A stretch of DNA of 64,000 nt from an uncultured Sutterella sp. (GCA_949287305.1 CASEFX010000022.1:1-64000); one strand, 5' to 3'; positions 9,815 through 19,173 are shown, numbered from the stretch's first letter. A program made the numbers and translations. The notes: a model not told the origin generated them from the letters alone.

Positions 9815-12800
9815 TCACTTAGGCATCAGACTTTCAAGGAAACGACGCCCGATGTTGATCGCCGCATTGATGTCCGCGTGCTGTTCCTGGTTATGGCAAC
9901 AGCAATCGGTGAAAACACAGAAATAGCGGCTCTGCGACGTATCCTTACTCTGAAGACTCTTGGGTTGACGACGCATGTTTTCGGCGACGGCCCTGCGAAA
10001 ATCGTCGAGCGAAAGCTTGACGTCGGCGCGCGGTTCCGTCCACGGAGCCCGCTCGTTGCGGCGTCGGGCTTTTCTGCTTTGCTCTTCCGAAGGTCGTTTG
10101 TAAAGGCGCAGCGTCTTTCCGAAGAGCGTGACTTCGCCGTTCTTGTCGAGCGTCACGGTCTTCACCTTTTCCTCTCTGGCCTTCTCGATCAATTCCATCG
10201 CGTTGCCGCCGCACTGCGAACAGATGCGGCTCGTCCACTTAGCGTTCACCGCCGCCCCCGGAGTCACCCGCAGCGTTCGGTAGAACTTTCCGTCCTTTTC
10301 CAGAATCTCGCCCTTCTTTGCCTTAGCGGCATAGCTTTCCGGAACCTCAACCCAAAGATCGGGGAGAACCCAGTCGGAGGTTCCGCACCACCAGGAGGTG
10401 CGCTCAAGACTGTGCATCGGAATGCGGTCGTCCAGGAATCGGGCGTTGACCATCTTGTAGACGAGTTCCAGCTGCTTGCCGCCGCTCGCAAGATTGCTCA
10501 CCTGACGTTCCAACACCGGGATGGCGCGGTAGCGGCACATGAGACCGGCGATGGAACCGCATACGTCGCCCGCCACGTTTTCGCGCAGGGTGAACATCGT
10601 GGAGTCAAAGCGCTGACTGAATTTTTGCACGGACTGCTTGCTCTTGCGGAAGGAGTGCACGCGGGCGATGAGACGGCGAATGGACGGAATGTTCACAAAT
10701 CCCGTGGCAAGCGGCTGCGCTCCCGCCTTTCCGGCGTCTTCCAATCGGAAGACGGCGTAGGCGAATCCCCTTTCCCCCTGGTCGATGGCGACGATTCTCT
10801 TGAAGAGCGTCGACTTCCTCTCGCTCTTCACTTCGTCCTCGTTTTGCTCGGCCGGCGCCGAAATCGGCACGGAAAGCGAGAACTGCAGTTTGCCCAGAGA
10901 TAGCACCGTGCGACCGTCCTCCACTTTCTGAAGAACCTCCTGATCGGCGAGGAGCGTCATGTCGCAGGCCACTTCTCCAACATCCAACAGCAAACGGTTG
11001 AGCCGTTCCTTGTGGGTGCTCGGCCCGACGAGGCGAGCCAGAGCCGTAGCCGCAATCTTTTTCGAGAGGATCTTGGCGTCGTACTTCCCTTTTTTCTCCA
11101 CAATCAAAACGTCCCGATCGTCCTCTTTCCGACCCGTCGAGGTCTTGCCGTCAGAACTCCGAACGGAGATTTGGTAACACCAGTCGTGCGGCATCTGATG
11201 AAAGAGTTCCCGCAAGGCTTTCTTCACAGCGGGGTCAGTCGTTTGTCCCCAGAGCGCGGCAGCACGGCGGAAGGTTTCGGCTACCTCCACCTCGCCTGTC
11301 GAGAGGCGTATCAACACGTCGTTCTCGAAAATCGGCGTCCAGGCGGGCGAAGCTTCGTAGCGCGCGGGCATCGACCAGCTCTTTTCCTTCGGAACGTAGA
11401 CGAGCGCCGTATTGCCGACCAAGGAGAACTTGGTGCGAAGGAAAAAGCGTTCCCGCCGCAACGCGATCAGGCAACCGCTCAGCAGACTGACGTAGACGTT
11501 GAAGGCCTTGACAAGCACCGAAGGCGGCACTTCGGCTTGCCGGAGCTGCAGCTTCAGACCTTCTGAGACGCTCTCGCGCACCGTCTCGTCGTCGAGATGG
11601 AGAGCGGCGATTGACACGGGAACGTTCTTGGTGAGGGCACTGATCCGCATGCCCATCAAGAGGCTTTCCAGACGCAGGAACGTTTCTCCCGCTTCCGAGA
11701 GCGAGGCATAGGCGTCCTTCTTTTCCTTCACAAAGGCAAGCAGTGCGTTCCAGACGGCGTCCGAACGTTCCGTCAACCCGGCGGTCAATTTGTAGCCTTC
11801 ATGACGACGGTTGCTGAAGGGCGAAACGTAAAGGCTCCCCAGACGATTGGAGAAGAACTTGTTGAAGTCCTTGCGCTCGGCAAAGACGTTTTCCTTCAGG
11901 AACCACTGTCTGACGTCCTCGGCGCAGGCGTCGGAACGGTCGCGCACGACGCGGGCGACACGCTGCAGGACAAGACGCAAAGCGAGTTCCCGACCATCGT
12001 ATTTGCCCGGAGCGCGTTGATCGGCACGCTGCTGTTCCGTCTCGGCGAACTTTTTGAGGACATCGCCTTCGGCGCCCGTTTTGGCCGCCCACTCCATGAC
12101 GGCATCAAAATGTTCGCTTGCCCCTCGACCTACGTCCGAGTATCGGGCAAGGATCGTTTCAAGTTCGTCCTGCGCAGGAGGCACTCCGCCCGACATGCCG
12201 TTGAGTTTCGGAAGACGAATGAGCTTCTCCCAAGGAGCAAACTCAGCCTTGACCTCGGACCAGAGCGTATTCCATCGAGAGGCTTTGTCATCCTCGGCTT
12301 GTCGGAGAGCATTGACGATCTGCTCCCTGATGGCGTAGAGGCGGTTGACGATTCGACTGCATTCCTCGATCGCCGCGACATCGTTCGCCACTTGCATGGG
12401 ATCGGCGCCGAGGAGGTGTTCCACGGCCGTCTTCGCCCGATCGCGCTTCATGGCGAAACTGCAGCACAAGACCTCCGCCTCCTCCCGACGGCAGTCGGTC
12501 GTCGCGAGAAAATCCTCGCCCTCTCGAACAAGATCGGGCAAGCGGAGTTCGTCCGTCAAATCGTGAAGAAGTCCCTGGAGTTCTTCAAGACGATTGAGGT
12601 AGTTTGCCGTCCAACTGTTGATGCGGCCGGCAAAGGCGCTACGGAAGTCGTGGTATCCGAGGGGCGTCCCGCCTTTCTTCAGGAAAAAGCTTTGTTTCGG
12701 GGTCATCCGAGCCGCATTTTGGATTTGGGTCACGCGGAACGCTTGGTCTTCCGGCACCTGAAAGAGCCGACACAGTTCTTCGACGCTTTCCGCCGAAAAG

Positions 12801-13705
12801 AGTTCCAGTCCCCGATTGAAAAGCCAGCTCAAGCCCGCTGCGGAGGCCGTTGTGAGATGACTTTGGACGAATTCGCGTCTCTGTTCTCCGACACTTTCGG
12901 GATATGAGAGCAGTGCCGACACTACCGCGTAGGGCATGGCATCGACTCCGATCTTTTGTACGTCAATGAAAGGCAATTGAGGATCAAAGACGATGGTCGA
13001 ATCCTTCGGCAATTTATGTGAAGCAGCCTGCGCCGCCATCGACGCCAAAGAAGGAAAGTCGCCGAAGCCCCGCAACGCCGTGTCCACCGCTTCACAAGCG
13101 CCGAGCAGATCGCTCTTCAGTTCGTTCCAGGAGTGGTAGCGCGTAGTCAGTTCCTGGGCGATCTCCTCAAAAACCCGGTCGACATAGGTTTCGTCAACTC
13201 CTTTGGGGAGAAGTTTGCCACAGAGCGTCAGTTTGTATTCCTTTGCCATGACTTCCGGAACAAAGCGATTGTCCTTGCCCCCTCGAGCCCGCACCTCCTG
13301 CTGCAGCCGCTTGATGAGCGCCTTGACGGTAAATTGAGGCAAAGGCGCACCCACCGCCTCCGTCAGAGCAATCCGGAATGCATCCTCGTCATAGACAGAG
13401 CTGTTGGAGAAGATCTCGGCCAACTTACCGTCCGGAAAGATCCGAAAGCCTGAAAGAATGACGGCGAAGAGAAATCCGGTGAGCGTACCGTTTCCGCACC
13501 CCTCCACCACGTCATAGAGTTTTCGGCACTTGTCAAACGTGGCGGCATCCTCGCGAAGCGGGCAACCGGCGGGAAGGTCGAGCTTGAACTTGGTCGTCAG
13601 CATGGCGTCAGCCGGTCTCGTTCCCACCGAAGCCAGACGTCGACGGAAATTCTTTAGAGCTTGGCCAGAAGGCAAATCACGCAGTTTCAGGACTTGATGG
13701 GACAT
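9815..13705 (-). CDS. cas12c: Type V-C CRISPR effector Cas12c
   Basis: A 1296-residue RNA-guided effector, within the usual Cas12c size range. The RuvC active site is complete: D975 (RIVAIDQGERGFAYAVF), E1066 (AIPVLERQ) and D1278 (HADINAAINIG). The nucleic-acid-binding zinc ribbon between RuvC-II and RuvC-III has C1162/C1165 (CSQCGG) and C1263/C1268-1270. N-terminal stretches such as GTLTGFLFAVILSGFRIFP and central KFSLVGNTALVYVPK resemble Oleiphilus Cas12c2 as I recall its sequence. Known of the family: Cas12c works with a crRNA and a scoutRNA; the studied enzyme binds DNA without cleaving it and uses RuvC to process pre-crRNA. The gene follows cas1 after 137 bp, without a clear Shine-Dalgarno. 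Cas2 and Cas4 are absent, as usual for V-C. Confidence 0.93.
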   Translation of the reverse strand: MSHQVLKLRDLPSGQALKNFRRRLASVGTRPADAMLTTKFKLDLPAGCPLREDAATFDKCRKLYDVVEGCGNGTLTGFLFAVILSGFRIFPDGKLAEIFSNSSVYDEDAFRIALTEAVGAPLPQFTVKALIKRLQQEVRARGGKDNRFVPEVMAKEYKLTLCGKLLPKGVDETYVDRVFEEIAQELTTRYHSWNELKSDLLGACEAVDTALRGFGDFPSLASMAAQAASHKLPKDSTIVFDPQLPFIDVQKIGVDAMPYAVVSALLSYPESVGEQRREFVQSHLTTASAAGLSWLFNRGLELFSAESVEELCRLFQVPEDQAFRVTQIQNAARMTPKQSFFLKKGGTPLGYHDFRSAFAGRINSWTANYLNRLEELQGLLHDLTDELRLPDLVREGEDFLATTDCRREEAEVLCCSFAMKRDRAKTAVEHLLGADPMQVANDVAAIEECSRIVNRLYAIREQIVNALRQAEDDKASRWNTLWSEVKAEFAPWEKLIRLPKLNGMSGGVPPAQDELETILARYSDVGRGASEHFDAVMEWAAKTGAEGDVLKKFAETEQQRADQRAPGKYDGRELALRLVLQRVARVVRDRSDACAEDVRQWFLKENVFAERKDFNKFFSNRLGSLYVSPFSNRRHEGYKLTAGLTERSDAVWNALLAFVKEKKDAYASLSEAGETFLRLESLLMGMRISALTKNVPVSIAALHLDDETVRESVSEGLKLQLRQAEVPPSVLVKAFNVYVSLLSGCLIALRRERFFLRTKFSLVGNTALVYVPKEKSWSMPARYEASPAWTPIFENDVLIRLSTGEVEVAETFRRAAALWGQTTDPAVKKALRELFHQMPHDWCYQISVRSSDGKTSTGRKEDDRDVLIVEKKGKYDAKILSKKIAATALARLVGPSTHKERLNRLLLDVGEVACDMTLLADQEVLQKVEDGRTVLSLGKLQFSLSVPISAPAEQNEDEVKSERKSTLFKRIVAIDQGERGFAYAVFRLEDAGKAGAQPLATGFVNIPSIRRLIARVHSFRKSKQSVQKFSQRFDSTMFTLRENVAGDVCGSIAGLMCRYRAIPVLERQVSNLASGGKQLELVYKMVNARFLDDRIPMHSLERTSWWCGTSDWVLPDLWVEVPESYAAKAKKGEILEKDGKFYRTLRVTPGAAVNAKWTSRICSQCGGNAMELIEKAREEKVKTVTLDKNGEVTLFGKTLRLYKRPSEEQSRKARRRNERAPWTEPRADVKLSLDDFRRAVAENMRRQPKSLQSKDTSQSRYFCVFTDCCCHNQEQHADINAAINIGRRFLESLMPK

Positions 13706-13842
13706 TTTCGGAAAACGGTTGAGGTTGAATTTGCTACACTACGTTCAAACTCCTTCCAGCTTTCGGACCGTCTGCTTGCAGACCTCCTTACCTTGGCCGG
13801 AGGGACATCGCCGGGGGTCGATGCCTGTCACTTACCCCCATT
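13706..13842. ncRNA. Candidate scoutRNA region between cas1 and cas12c
   Basis: This 137-bp gap has no ORF that looks real. It contains a tight hairpin (GTCTGC and GCAGAC around TT, about 13770-13783). It also contains two short matches to the CRISPR repeat: CCTGTCAC (13824-13831) and TTCAAAC (13744-13750). Both occur on the plus strand and match the minus-strand form of the repeat, so a plus-strand RNA could pair with a plus-strand crRNA, or a minus-strand RNA with a minus-strand crRNA. ScoutRNAs are known to pair with crRNA over only a few bases, so this is suggestive and not proof. An 8-nt match in this length is expected by chance several per cent of the time. Confidence 0.35.
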
Positions 13843-14904
13843 TCACTCTCTTCTTGGCTTGGTTTCTCCGGGTAGACGATACCCGACTTTCGGCGGTCTT
13901 CCGCCTTTTTTTGCGCCCTCCGTCGGGATCACCAGGCGAACGCTTTCGTCCAGAAGATACGCGCGCAAGGCGAGCACCACGCCGTGAAGCAGGTTCTTGC
14001 GCCGTACGTATTGACGAGTTTCCGGCACGTAGACCACGACGTCAAGCGCCTCCTTGAGCGTATTGAGCGTCGCCGACACAAGCTTCTTCTCGCTCTCCTT
14101 GTCATCGACGGAGGCATAAGCCGCGGCCGCGCACTCCTCAATGATGTACCGATAGGGCTCCATCAGGTCGTACACCAAAGACGGATACCCCGTCGGTTCA
14201 TGAAGGTAGCCGTGACAGGCCGAGAGCTTGTGAAAGAGAATCCAGCGCAGGATGACGCCGTAGAGAAACTTGGAACCCGCATCGAGCGCAGCCGATAAGG
14301 GACTGTTGTCGCGTCGGGACGCCTCCACTTCAAGTTTTTCGAACCAGGCTTCCCAATAGCGGGCGGAGGTTTTCGCCTCGATCTGCCGCACGGCATCCAC
14401 GGTTTTCGCCCTGGCAAGTTCCTTGTAGAACATATCAGGTACCGGAATCAACGACTCAAACTTGCGGAGACGGTGCCGAATCAGCGTCTTGGCGACGTAC
14501 GTCTTCTTTTGCGCGTGCTCGCGCACCAGGATTTGCCGCGTCAGGACATTCTCGTTGTCCGAGTGAACGGAAGGAAAGAAAACGTAGGGATCCGTCAGGT
14601 TGCGCCGATGGATCATAAAAGGAATCTTGTGCTGAGCGAGCGCATCCAGGAACTCCAGCGGCAACTCCCCGCACGCGCCGTAGAACATGATGAAGTCCAC
14701 CTTCTTCAAGTCGACGCTCAGCTCGCCCCCGTTGTACGCGATGGTCCAGGTTTTCGTACGAGGTACCTTTTCGACCGCGGAGAAATAGGGGATCCAGAGA
14801 CTCACCTTCGCGTTGCGGGCATTGCTCTTCCAGGTCCATATAAAATCGGGATGTTGGTTCGGGTCGACGAACACGGGATTTCTCCATGTCGAAAAAGCAA
14901 ACAC
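13843..14904 (-). CDS. cas1: Type V-C Cas1 integrase
   Basis: A 353-residue Cas1. The catalytic metal ligands are recognisable: E176 (RQIEAKTSARYW), H235 (GYLHEPTGYPS) and the LVYDLMEP motif, with D246 and E249. No cas2 is present in the window. The V-C Cas1 has been shown to work as a Cas2-free mini-integrase preferring 17-19-bp DNA, which matches the spacer lengths in the neighbouring array. I use the GTG start at 14904 because no better start with a ribosome-binding site is visible. The start codon sits next to an 8-bp inverted repeat that may affect expression. The C-terminal tail is Lys/Arg/Gly-rich (GAKKGGRPPK). Confidence 0.93.
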   Translation of the reverse strand: MFAFSTWRNPVFVDPNQHPDFIWTWKSNARNAKVSLWIPYFSAVEKVPRTKTWTIAYNGGELSVDLKKVDFIMFYGACGELPLEFLDALAQHKIPFMIHRRNLTDPYVFFPSVHSDNENVLTRQILVREHAQKKTYVAKTLIRHRLRKFESLIPVPDMFYKELARAKTVDAVRQIEAKTSARYWEAWFEKLEVEASRRDNSPLSAALDAGSKFLYGVILRWILFHKLSACHGYLHEPTGYPSLVYDLMEPYRYIIEECAAAAYASVDDKESEKKLVSATLNTLKEALDVVVYVPETRQYVRRKNLLHGVVLALRAYLLDESVRLVIPTEGAKKGGRPPKVGYRLPGETKPRRE

Positions 14905-14989
14905 TTTGAGAAAAAGCTAACTTTTCTCAGTAGTTTACATGCTTTTTACTCCGAATTTTCTTTGCACCACAAACGATTTATGGTAGTCT
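14905..14989 (+). promoter_or_regulatory. AT-rich putative CRISPR leader / divergent promoter region
   Basis: These 85 bp between cas1 and the first perfect repeat are clearly AT-rich, unlike the surroundings. They hold an inverted repeat TGAGAAAA (14907-14914) and TTTTCTCA (14922-14929) with a 7-nt loop, directly upstream of the cas1 GTG. The degenerate repeat is at the far end of the array, so this end is inferred to be the leader and insertion end, and the array is then transcribed on the plus strand, divergent from cas1. Confidence 0.55.
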
Positions 14990-15617
14990 CCCAGATGTGA
15001 CAGGGTTTTGAAGGACCTTCGTGGGGATTAGGCCCAGATGTGACAGGGTTTTGAAGGGTCACGACCCGACAACCGACCCAGATGTGACAGGGTTTTGAAG
15101 GCGACGGGGCTTGCGCTGCCCAGATGTGACAGGGTTTTGAAGGTCCGGCGTCGATGGAAAACCCAGATGTGACAGGGTTTTGAAGGCTTCGCATCGATCT
15201 TGTTCCCAGATGTGACAGGGTTTTGAAGGTTATCCCATTACTTATATCCCAGATGTGACAGGGTTTTGAAGGCCGCCTCTGCATGGGTCTCCCAGATGTG
15301 ACAGGGTTTTGAAGGGGAGGTTGAGGTCCGCTTCCCAGATGTGACAGGGTTTTGAAGGAATGCGGAAGCCCTTAGCACCCAGATGTGACAGGGTTTTGAA
15401 GGGAAGAACTTACGGTTGCTACCCAGATGTGACAGGGTTTTGAAGGAACACTCCTGCCCCGCGCCCAGATGTGACAGGGTTTTGAAGGCGCCACGACATT
15501 GGGCAGCCCAGATGTGACAGGGTTTTGAAGGGCGCGGCCATGAAGGCGGCCCAGATGTGACAGGGTTTTGAAGGAATGCGCGCAATGACAGGCCCAGATG
15601 TGACAGGAGGCCGTAGG
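14990..15617 (+). CRISPR. Type V-C CRISPR array, 15 repeats and 14 spacers
   Basis: Fourteen identical 25-bp repeats (starting CCCAGATGTG, ending TTTTGAAGG) begin at 14990, 15033, 15077, 15119, 15162, 15205, 15248, 15291, 15334, 15378, 15422, 15464, 15507 and 15550. A degenerate repeat at 15593-15617 keeps only the first 15 bases and the last three. The spacers are 18, 19, 17, 18, 18, 18, 18, 18, 19, 19, 17, 18, 18 and 18 nt, and all differ. Short repeats and 17-19-nt spacers are characteristic of V-C (and V-D) systems. Identity among the repeats and a single degenerate end suggest an array that is, or recently was, active. Orientation is inferred from the degenerate end. Confidence 0.97.
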
Positions 15618-15651
15618 GATTCAAAAGAACATCCTCCACGGCCTCTTGTCA
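15601..15651. repeat. Large hairpin overlapping the degenerate terminal repeat
   Basis: TGACAGGAGGCCGT (15601-15614) pairs with ACGGCCTCTTGTCA (15638-15651) with one mismatch. The stem continues inward with AGGGAT and ATCCTCC around a TCAAAAGAAC loop. The outer arm is made from bases 9-15 of the terminal CRISPR repeat. No T tract follows on the plus strand; instead there are eleven C (15661-15671). It could end the array transcript or be part of a guide-related RNA. Confidence 0.6.
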
Positions 15652-15685
15652 TATCAGCCGCCCCCCCCCCCAACGGTTCAGAGGT

Positions 15686-18600
15686 TTACCGCATAAAACG
15701 GTCAAGCCAGCGCGCGGGAATCGGCGTTTCCAGTTCCCACACGATCGACATCGGGCACTCGCCCGTATCCGAAACGTGGGCAAGACGTCCGAGGTAGACG
15801 AAGGGCTGCGTGGCGCCCTTTTCGTTCTTCTTTTCGCGCACGAACAAATGCGCCTGCGGCGCGTCTTCGTTTCGGAAGTCGACCGCCCTGTAGCGGCGTC
15901 CCTTGTCGCTCTCCGAGCGGGTCGTCGACTGCGTCTGCCAATGGAAGCGAGTCGCGTTCATGGCGTAGTCGTCGTAGCGGCGCGAAAGCGCAAAGTGGCG
16001 TTCCTCCTTGTCGATCGTGACGAAAAAGAGGTCCGCGTGCCGGTCCTTCAGATACATGACGCCCTCGCGGAAATTGGCGGCCTGTTCGTAGCCGAAGGCG
16101 GCGAGCGCTTCGCGCGCCGAATAGGACGCGTGCAGTTCCAGCGGCACGTCGTTAGGCACCGATGCGGGCGGACTCAAAAAGTCGACGTCCGCGAGAAGCG
16201 CTTCGAGAAGTCCCGTCACAGCCCTTCGCCACCCTGAATTTTCGAGAAGCGAATCGTGGAAGGCCTTCGCGGCCGGGAGATTGCCGCCGAACTTTCGAAC
16301 CTCCGCTTCGATCCAGGTGAAGGTGAAGAGCACCCAGTTGGCTTTCTGTCGCTTTGAGAAACTTTCAAAGGGCGTTCCCTCCCGCAGGTCACGGAGAAGC
16401 TCCGTAATCGATCGGAATCCGTTCTTGCGGCAAACGCGCAGAAACGCCTTCTGCGAAAGTCGGAAGGCTTGCGGAACCTCCACACCGGCTCCGTGGCCGG
16501 CGTCGAGCTTTGCAAGGACTTCTTCGAAGAAAAGATCGTCCCTGCCCTTCTCGATTCCGGACACCCAAAGCGGCCAGTCTCTGACACGCAGGTTCTGCGA
16601 GCGCAGAAAGTCCGCGAACTTCGGTTCGCCTTGTTGATGAGCAAGCCACTCGCCCGCCACTTCGAGTTCGCGTCCCTTGAGCCGGCGGTGCGCCTTGATG
16701 TTCGCAAGAACGTCCTCCATGGCCTGCTTTTCGAGGGTCAGCGTGCAGCCGAGCGGCAAGAGGGTCGAGTCAGTTCCCTCCACGAGATCCACGACGTTCG
16801 CCGTCGCCGCCCGCGTGAGGGCGCGAAGGCGAGCCTCAAACGAGAATTCCTTTCTGGCCGTGCCCACGAAGTCGAGCACCGTGAGACGCACTTTGTCCGC
16901 GCACTTTCGCAAGCCGCGCCCCAACTGCTGCAGGAAGACCGTCACCGACTCGGTCGGGCGCAGAAAGAGAACCGTGTTCACTTCGGGGATGTCGACGCCC
17001 TCGTTGTAGACGTCGACCGTACAGAGAAAACGAAGTTCGCCGCTCACGAGCCTTCTCGGCGCATTCCGGCGTTCTTCGGCGGGGGTTTCCCCGTCGATCG
17101 CGGCCGAGGGAATGCCGGCTTCGCACAGCACCTTCGCGACGTGCGCCGCGTGCCTGCGTCCCGCGCAAAAGACGATCCCGCGAACGTCGGAGAGGTCCGG
17201 GAGATAACGCTTCACGGCCGAGAGCACCGCGCGGTCGCGATCCCTCGCCGAACCGCCTTCGGTGTAGAGGTCTTCGAGTTCGGACGCGGCGTAGCTTCCG
17301 CGCGTCCACTTGAGGCCGGCGAGCGACACCGGGTCCGTCACCATCAGATAGTCAAACGGCACGAGAAGCTGCCGATCGATCGCGTCGCCGAGACCCAGTT
17401 CCGCCGTGATGCGGCCGCCGAAGCGCTCGAGCACGTCCCGTCCGTCTCCGCGCCAGGGCGTAGCGGTGAGACCGAGGAGGACCTTCGGGTCAAGCGTGTC
17501 GAGAAGCGCGCGGTAGCTCTGTGCCGCCGCATGGTGGAATTCGTCGACAACCACGTATTCAAAATGGTCGGGCGGATAGAAATGCGCGAGGTCTCGGCTT
17601 GCGGCCGTCTGCACCGAGAGGAAGACGTGGCGGTGCTCCTTCGGGGTTTCACGCCCCGTAAAGAGTTCGCCGAAATTCATGTCGTTCAAGACGTACCGGA
17701 AGGCGTTTCTCGCCTGAAGGAGGATTTCCTCGCGGTGCGCGACGAAAAGGAGATTCTCGCGTCTTCCGAGTTTCCTCGCCCTTTCCCGATAGTCGAAGGC
17801 CGCGATCATCGTCTTTCCCGTTCCCGTCGCCGCGACGACAAGCGATCGAGTTTCTCCGTGCAGGGTTCTCGCGGCGTCGAGCCGCTCGAGAATGGCCTTC
17901 TGGAAGGGATAGGGTTCGAGCTCGATCCCGAAGGTCGACAAGGGCGTGGCGGACGAAAGGGACGCACCCGATTCGCCGCGTCTCGCCTCTTGGATGGCTT
18001 CGCGCAGTTGCGCTTCGTCCCGCACGGGATCGAACCGCTTGAAGCGCTCCGCGTCCGTCACGTAGGCGTCGAAAATCGTCTTCATGCGCTCGAGAAGCGC
18101 CGCGTCGGACGCTTCCGTCACCTTGACGGTCCACTCGAGACCGTAGCTCAGCGCCGCCTTCGAAAGGTTGGCGCTTCCCGCGTAGGCGGTCGAGAGGCCG
18201 TGGGTGCGATGGAAAAGATAGGACTTTGCGTGGTGGCGCGTCGCGCCCGTGTCGTAGGCCACGAAGATTTCGGCGTTGGGAAGGCTTGAAAGCCAGAGCA
18301 CCGCTTCCGGATCGGTCGCGCCGACGTAGGTGGTCGTGACGACGCGCAGCCGTCCGCCCCGCTCGGCGAAGCGCTCGAGCACCGGCATCATGGGACGAAG
18401 CCCCGACATCTTTACGAAGGAAACCAGCCAGTCGACGCTTTCGGCCGTTTCGGTTTCGCGCCGCAGTTCATCGAGGAGCGCGGGCTCCCCGCGGGCGCCC
18501 GTAAGGAGCGTCGTTTGCGAAAAGGACGTCTCAGGCCGCACCGCGTCCGCCCAACGGGGCTCGCCCGGAACGGGATTCAGGCGGTCGGCGGCGAGAAGCA

Positions 18601-18898
18601 CCGAGAGAGGATCCGCAAAGAGCGAATCTCCCGACGGGGTGCGGTCGATTTCTCCGAGCACCCGCTCGACGATGGCCCGGGCCTTTGCGACGCTTTCCCC
18701 GTCCTCTTCCTTTTCGAGGGCTTCTCCGATCGCCCTGCGAAGGGCCGTCGCCGCATGGCGGTACAAAAGCGCAAAAAGCAGATCCCGATCTTCGTCCGCG
18801 GCCTGCGTCGTGAGTGCCCGGTCGGCGAGCGCCGACTGCAGCCCCCGCGTCAAAAGGCATTCAAAAAGTCCTACACGGTCCTTTTCGCACTCCCGCAT
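15686..18898 (-). CDS. PLD-nuclease/SF2-helicase fusion with DUF3427-type C-terminus
   Basis: A 1070-residue protein. The N-terminal third contains a phospholipase-D-type nuclease site (H223 and K225 in RHHAKSYLF, then YAGSANLS). It is followed by an SF2 DEAD/DEAH helicase with Walker A AATGTGKT (K362), DEFH box (D452), TATPWRGDG and the C-terminal helicase motif QQLGRGLRK. The last ~400 residues match the conserved C-terminal region of this family (DUF3427-like). Related proteins occur in restriction and defence settings, but a role in CRISPR function is not established. I start at the ATG preceded by GAGGAAG rather than an earlier in-frame one. A partial second copy of its 3' end lies at 9696-9800. 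Confidence 0.85.
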   Translation of the reverse strand: MRECEKDRVGLFECLLTRGLQSALADRALTTQAADEDRDLLFALLYRHAATALRRAIGEALEKEEDGESVAKARAIVERVLGEIDRTPSGDSLFADPLSVLLAADRLNPVPGEPRWADAVRPETSFSQTTLLTGARGEPALLDELRRETETAESVDWLVSFVKMSGLRPMMPVLERFAERGGRLRVVTTTYVGATDPEAVLWLSSLPNAEIFVAYDTGATRHHAKSYLFHRTHGLSTAYAGSANLSKAALSYGLEWTVKVTEASDAALLERMKTIFDAYVTDAERFKRFDPVRDEAQLREAIQEARRGESGASLSSATPLSTFGIELEPYPFQKAILERLDAARTLHGETRSLVVAATGTGKTMIAAFDYRERARKLGRRENLLFVAHREEILLQARNAFRYVLNDMNFGELFTGRETPKEHRHVFLSVQTAASRDLAHFYPPDHFEYVVVDEFHHAAAQSYRALLDTLDPKVLLGLTATPWRGDGRDVLERFGGRITAELGLGDAIDRQLLVPFDYLMVTDPVSLAGLKWTRGSYAASELEDLYTEGGSARDRDRAVLSAVKRYLPDLSDVRGIVFCAGRRHAAHVAKVLCEAGIPSAAIDGETPAEERRNAPRRLVSGELRFLCTVDVYNEGVDIPEVNTVLFLRPTESVTVFLQQLGRGLRKCADKVRLTVLDFVGTARKEFSFEARLRALTRAATANVVDLVEGTDSTLLPLGCTLTLEKQAMEDVLANIKAHRRLKGRELEVAGEWLAHQQGEPKFADFLRSQNLRVRDWPLWVSGIEKGRDDLFFEEVLAKLDAGHGAGVEVPQAFRLSQKAFLRVCRKNGFRSITELLRDLREGTPFESFSKRQKANWVLFTFTWIEAEVRKFGGNLPAAKAFHDSLLENSGWRRAVTGLLEALLADVDFLSPPASVPNDVPLELHASYSAREALAAFGYEQAANFREGVMYLKDRHADLFFVTIDKEERHFALSRRYDDYAMNATRFHWQTQSTTRSESDKGRRYRAVDFRNEDAPQAHLFVREKKNEKGATQPFVYLGRLAHVSDTGECPMSIVWELETPIPARWLDRFMR

Positions 18899-19173
18899 GC
18901 TCTTCCTCTTTCCATGAAACAACGTTGCAGCGTAACCGGAGGCGGAACCGGGCGTCAACGATCGGAGCCGTCGGGCGAGATCCGGAAAAACCAGGAGGGA
19001 CGAACGGCGGCGCCGAACCGCAGCGGTCACAACCGGTCACCTTTTTCACGGGATCAGCCTTTCGGACGAGCCCGAAATGTGCAACAATGCGGAACCCGTT
19101 TCGGACGCGGGCGCTCTTGCGTCCCGTCCGCCATCCGTTTTCACCGGCCTCGGGCCGGTTTCTGGAGAAACAC

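Noticed and set aside
9696-9821. Direct repeats around the V-C locus as transposon target-site duplications
   Set aside because: The repeats are ~100 bp, 15% diverged with mostly silent changes, and part of a gene, which fits allele exchange and not a transposition footprint.
9815-13705. Assignment of the effector to Cas12d (type V-D)
   Set aside because: V-D also has short spacers, but the sequence around RuvC and the N-terminus resembles Cas12c2 and the host is not a CPR bacterium.
15661-15671. Run of eleven C beside the array
   Set aside because: Striking, but it lies in non-coding DNA and could vary by slippage or be a sequencing artefact; no function can be supported.
14946-15673. Repetitive open frames inside the CRISPR array
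   Set aside because: Their periodic peptides simply translate the 25-bp repeats; no protein is expected.
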